Position numbers and translations under genes: made by a program
In this document: positions 61,801 through 64,000 of the stretch, piece after piece
Position numbering within the stretch: position 1 is the stretch's first letter
Layout: every line of letters begins with the position of its first letter
Notes under the pieces: model-generated
The model's input: the letters and a program-made list of their open reading frames with translations, nothing else
What the model was told of the DNA's origin: nothing
Databases searched by the model: none
NCBI RefSeq assembly: GCF_000527155.1
Contig: NZ_AZUQ01000001.1
Coordinates: forward strand, 248,001-312,000
Direction: 5' to 3'
DNA: 64,000 nucleotides
From: Haloglycomyces albus DSM 45210
GTDB lineage: Bacteria; Actinomycetota; Actinomycetes; Mycobacteriales; Micromonosporaceae

Positions 61801-62164
61801 TCGTGGACGAAGCCCAGTATGATTCGTAGTCGATGCCCGCATCGTCGAGAAAGGCCTTCGCTTCGGCTTGCGATTCCTCTGCGAAGTCTTTGGCCGCCTT
61901 AACAGCGGCCTCACCTTTGTCGACCTTTGCGTCTTGGCTGTAGGCGGCATTGTAGTTAGGCTCACCTGGAAACCGTAGCCACGCTTCAGTGTCGCCATTT
62001 TCTTCGATTTCGGAAAGCAGATCCGCGTCTACTTTCTGATCAAGCAATGCTTGAACATCATTACCATCTTGTGCGGACGCTCCACCTGCGACAGTGAGGG
62101 GAACCAGCGTCCCGACACCGACTGCGGCGAGTGTCTTTTTCAAGCGTCGTTGTCGTTGGGTCAC
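58838..62164 (-). CDS. Secreted S8 subtilisin-like protease with carboxypeptidase-regulatory repeats
   Basis: GTG 62164, five bases after AGGAG, gives 1108 residues with a signal peptide (1-31). A prodomain (about 35-150, inhibitor I9-like) precedes the catalytic domain with Asp198 (VAFIDTG), His244 (NGHGTHVTG), Asn345 (SLGNGG) and Ser415 (SGTSMAGPH). Then come several CarboxypepD_reg-like beta modules (NGSVTDADGAALEGATVVF, VRGEVTDANDGSALEGAVVS, LTGLVDSVDCEGNVADLEGA) and a jelly-roll segment with WWWQVDNVMIG. It resembles bacillopeptidase F. It probably degrades extracellular protein. Confidence 0.94.
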   Translation of the reverse strand: MTQRQRRLKKTLAAVGVGTLVPLTVAGGASAQDGNDVQALLDQKVDADLLSEIEENGDTEAWLRFPGEPNYNAAYSQDAKVDKGEAAVKAAKDFAEESQAEAKAFLDDAGIDYESYWASSTIRVTGDQDLLEDLVTIESIESIVEAPELELVEPEERSNEFGNDVEPYGTEWGLDNINAPDVWDMGFDGTGATVAFIDTGAQFDHPAIVDQYRGNNGDGTFTHDYNFYDVQDACGDEPCDNNGHGTHVTGTMVGDDGGDNQIGVAPGAEWIGVNGCCPSTAALLEAGEWIAAPTDWEGNNPDPSKAPDVVNNSWGTTAPGYDDFYVEIVDLWHAAGVIPVTSLGNGGSACDTAGSPGIYPNALGIGAYDINNEIAGFSARGPGVDGQIKPDISAPGVNVRSSVPGDGYDSYSGTSMAGPHVAGQVALLISAAPHLQGDYDAIYELLTGTAVPTADDQCGSDGDANNVYGHGRVDALEMINNAPIGDIGDVNGSVTDADGAALEGATVVFDNGETIRDFTTDAEGSFDGVLTAGDWDVTVTAFGYDEFTDTVTIEQDTVNELSFNLEQVPSGVATGTVVDGSGHGWPMAATVSTVGGEASTTTDPVTGEFELELPVGQWDLEVTPEYDGYQSVTVEGVDVEDMVIEVPVDSCAAPGYGFDPMGSTFDQGSTPSGWTVNNLADEGYGWEFDAGRSNNTPGSDGFATVDSDAAGTGNDIESELVSPVFDLSSADDPTLYFDQDYNHLGSEATVLFSTDGGDTWEEVWNATSDVPSSTESVDLSEWADATDARVKFHYDDTGSWAWWWQVDNVMIGQSDCGMQDGGLVRGEVTDANDGSALEGAVVSHESGASGTTDAEGDFWMFVPETGEVELTAEMADYGSTSGSVDVEGSGVVTASFEIGTAMIEASTDYLGSAVQQGATWTHTLELTNSGTAEGVVDLSKSNGEFTIMSETNDADAAWLTASPDAVTVPAGESVTVEVVTSAEDLDQPGTYTATLTAEYVSPNESPVIEVSMMVVPRPEQGKLTGLVDSVDCEGNVADLEGAQVQLRDSEGNVYHLLTDEAGSYERWLTADSYTIIVSKDGFAADFEITDVEAGRDNGSSFELAELGC

Positions 62165-62811
62165 GACGACTCCTGTTCTATTGTGGGGCAAGCACACTCA
62201 TAATGGTGAGGAGTATGCCCCGGGGTTCATCCTTACGAGAGTTATCCGTATTGGATGGATCAACCTGAGACCTCTTCGTGAAGTCCCGCGTTAGAGAATG
62301 GCATCAATATTGGGATATTGCAAGTATGCTATTTGCATCTACCGGCGGAGAAACCCTATGTCCCACAATCGTTTATATCCTTTACGGATAACCGTCCCAA
62401 CACCTCATTATGCAACCGTTTATCTCGAGAAATAGGGACATGCTTCACTTGCCGGTCGCCCGACAAGTACCCTTGTTTATTAGTCGCTTAGCTGACTTTC
62501 CATGGTTATATATGTGACTAAGATAACTTTATATCTGGAACCATTTGGGAACCAAGCCATCGACTGAGACGTCGGATCCGCCCGCGAGCGCCGATCGTGG
62601 CGAAAATTTTTCGTCCGTTCACCGTTACGTTGGGTCGCTTCATTATCCCTGTGTGTATCGCAATTCTCCTCGCTCCCGCCGGAGTGTCACTTGAATGTTA
62701 CTCACGATAGTCCTGTATACGACAGTGTCGGAATATTGACGCACAGTACGGAAACTTCATAGGCTTTAGCTGTTCCATTGCGCCCCATATCGTTAGGGAG
62801 CTATAATCGCA
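62165..62811. other. AT-rich divergent intergenic region
   Basis: The stretch is clearly AT-rich from about 62300 to 62550. No gene, tRNA or known riboswitch was recognised. It should hold promoters for the subtilase and the desaturase. Confidence 0.5.
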
Positions 62812-63930
62812 ATGAATGCGCAAAGTTCAATTTACAAGTCTGAATCCACATCCACAGTTTCGTATGACTTTTCACGTCTGCACAAAGACGTTCGCCGGGA
62901 GCTTCGGCACTTGACCAAAGGCGACAATTGGCACGCCCCCATAGCCATAGCCGCCGATCTCATCGGCATCGCGGTCGCCATCGCCCTGTGCGTGACCGTT
63001 TCGTGGTGGTTCTATCCACTGGCGCTCATCTACATCGGTTCTACGCAACGGGGTTTCGTCAATCTACTGCACGAATCCACCCACAAGATTCTGGCCAAGA
63101 ACAACCGCTTCAACCTTCTACTCGGAACGGTGTTCTCCGGCTATCTCGTGTTCCATCTCTATAACCCGTATCGCACCAGCCATATCGGTTTTCATCACCG
63201 TTATCTGGGTGATCCGGACAAGGATCCAGATTACTCGTTTCACCGCGAGGTCGGAATCTACGATCACGATCCCGGCAATCGGAACTTCTTCCTACGCAAC
63301 ATAGGACTCGCCCTGTTGGGCTTTCGCACCTTCGCCTACGTCAAGTACGTCGTCGAGGATCGACTGCTGTTCCGCGATAAGGAGGCCAAGGTGTCGATGC
63401 CTGTCAAGATGGGTACCGAACGGGCGATTCTCCTGCTGCAATGGGCGGTCATCTTCGGCGTCTGTGCCTATTTCGGTTGGCTGCACCTGCTTCTGCTGTT
63501 GTGGTTCGTTCCCCTGTTTACCACCGCCATCGCCATCGGGTGGTTGACCGAACTGGCCGAACACTATCCGCTCCCCGAGAGCGAGAGCAGTCAGATCCTC
63601 ATGACCCGCAATCGCCACGGTTGGGCTCTCGAACGCTACCTGTTCGGCCGCCACAACGACAATTACCACCTCGTCCATCATCTCAATACCGGTATTCCCT
63701 TCTGGAACATGAAGAAGGCCCACAAGGTGCTTCTCAATGATCCCGCCTACCGGCGCTGGGACGGACTCTGGGCCGGAATCCTCACACGCGGTCCTCAGGA
63801 AGGGAACAAGGAAACCCTGATCACCTACGCCTCCAAGTACCGCGATTGGAAACGATCCGGTTCGGACCCCAAAGAACTGCGAGGACAGGACTCGTTTGCC
63901 ACCGCCGCGGCCATGGCCGCCGCCCTCTAA
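62812..63930 (+). CDS. Membrane fatty-acid desaturase-family protein
   Basis: The 372-residue protein has the three His boxes of the diiron membrane desaturases: HESTH (87-91), HIGFHH (124-129) and NYHLVHHLNTG near the C-terminal third. Four to five transmembrane helices lie around residues 45-75, 100-118 and 190-240. It could desaturate fatty acyl chains or hydroxylate or desaturate a lipid or carotenoid-like substrate. GGGAG lies upstream of the ATG. A further gene begins 16 bases downstream. Confidence 0.9.
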   Translation: MNAQSSIYKSESTSTVSYDFSRLHKDVRRELRHLTKGDNWHAPIAIAADLIGIAVAIALCVTVSWWFYPLALIYIGSTQRGFVNLLHESTHKILAKNNRFNLLLGTVFSGYLVFHLYNPYRTSHIGFHHRYLGDPDKDPDYSFHREVGIYDHDPGNRNFFLRNIGLALLGFRTFAYVKYVVEDRLLFRDKEAKVSMPVKMGTERAILLLQWAVIFGVCAYFGWLHLLLLLWFVPLFTTAIAIGWLTELAEHYPLPESESSQILMTRNRHGWALERYLFGRHNDNYHLVHHLNTGIPFWNMKKAHKVLLNDPAYRRWDGLWAGILTRGPQEGNKETLITYASKYRDWKRSGSDPKELRGQDSFATAAAMAAAL

Positions 63931-63946
63931 GGAAGGACCTCCACCC

Positions 63947-64000
63947 ATGACGTATTCCGACGAAACCACCCGAACACAAGCCGGACACGCCTTGAAGGCC
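63947..64000 (+). CDS. Start of a gene cut by the window edge
   Basis: ATG 63947, nine bases after GGAAGGA, opens MTYSDETTRTQAGHALKA and stays open to the window end. It would share an operon with the desaturase. Too short to classify. Confidence 0.5.
   Translation, partial: MTYSDETTRTQAGHALKA

Overview
The window reads as chromosome of a moderately high-GC actinomycete. A mycothiol gene (mshB), the actinobacterial-type succinate dehydrogenase operon, mycosins and many WXG100-like proteins point to an ESX/type VII secretion lineage. A Glycomycetales relative (Stackebrandtia/Haloglycomyces-like) is my guess from gene content and composition, not something I could test.

Layout. 0-4 kb: 5' part of mshB, then the sdhCAB operon from a clear TTGACA promoter. 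4-6.4 kb: a zinc-ribbon membrane protein and an SPFH protein, resembling the Bacillus YdjG/YdjI pair. 6.5-13 kb: two divergent accessory cassettes (A, minus strand; B, split over both strands) built from WXG100-like helical proteins and pairs of small YbaB/EbfC-like proteins. 13-21 kb: DUF2199 protein, the GTPase YchF, an orphan membrane protein, a TetR regulator divergent from an NmrA-like reductase, a P-loop kinase-like protein, an alpha/beta hydrolase and a methyltransferase. 21-27 kb: secreted pectate lyase, a degenerate pterin dehydratase-like protein, a DUF485/ActP acetate-type symporter operon and a membrane-anchored orphan. 27.8-33 kb: a 1155-residue trypsin/STAND/TPR protein and an inactive-looking metallopeptidase. 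33-39 kb: a PadR-DUF1048-DrrA-type ABC operon, then a LytS/LytTR two-component system coupled to a second small-membrane-protein/SSS symporter pair. 39-45 kb: a lineage-specific cluster (pRiA4b ORF-3-like protein, a stand-alone copy of its N-terminal domain, NUDIX hydrolase, helical paralogues).

45-57 kb is an ESX periphery: tandem mycosins, two large WXG100/Gly-rich proteins each with a small partner, an orphan three-gene operon, and cassette C, which repeats the gene order of cassette A. No EccB/C/D/E core gene lies in the window, so the secretion machine must be encoded elsewhere. 57-64 kb: an orphan, a small helical protein, a secreted 1108-residue subtilase, a fatty-acid desaturase and the start of a further gene.

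The most unusual signal is the repeated cassette (WXG100-like small protein, large helical WXG100-like protein, short YbaB-like, long YbaB-like). It occurs in the same order at 9.1-6.6 kb and 56.8-54.5 kb, and in rearranged form, with the two WXG parts fused, at 9.7-13 kb. Together with the mycosins this suggests a type VII substrate family with dedicated YbaB-fold helper proteins. Intergenic hairpins mark most convergent gene ends. I saw no tRNA, rRNA, CRISPR array or intact insertion sequence.
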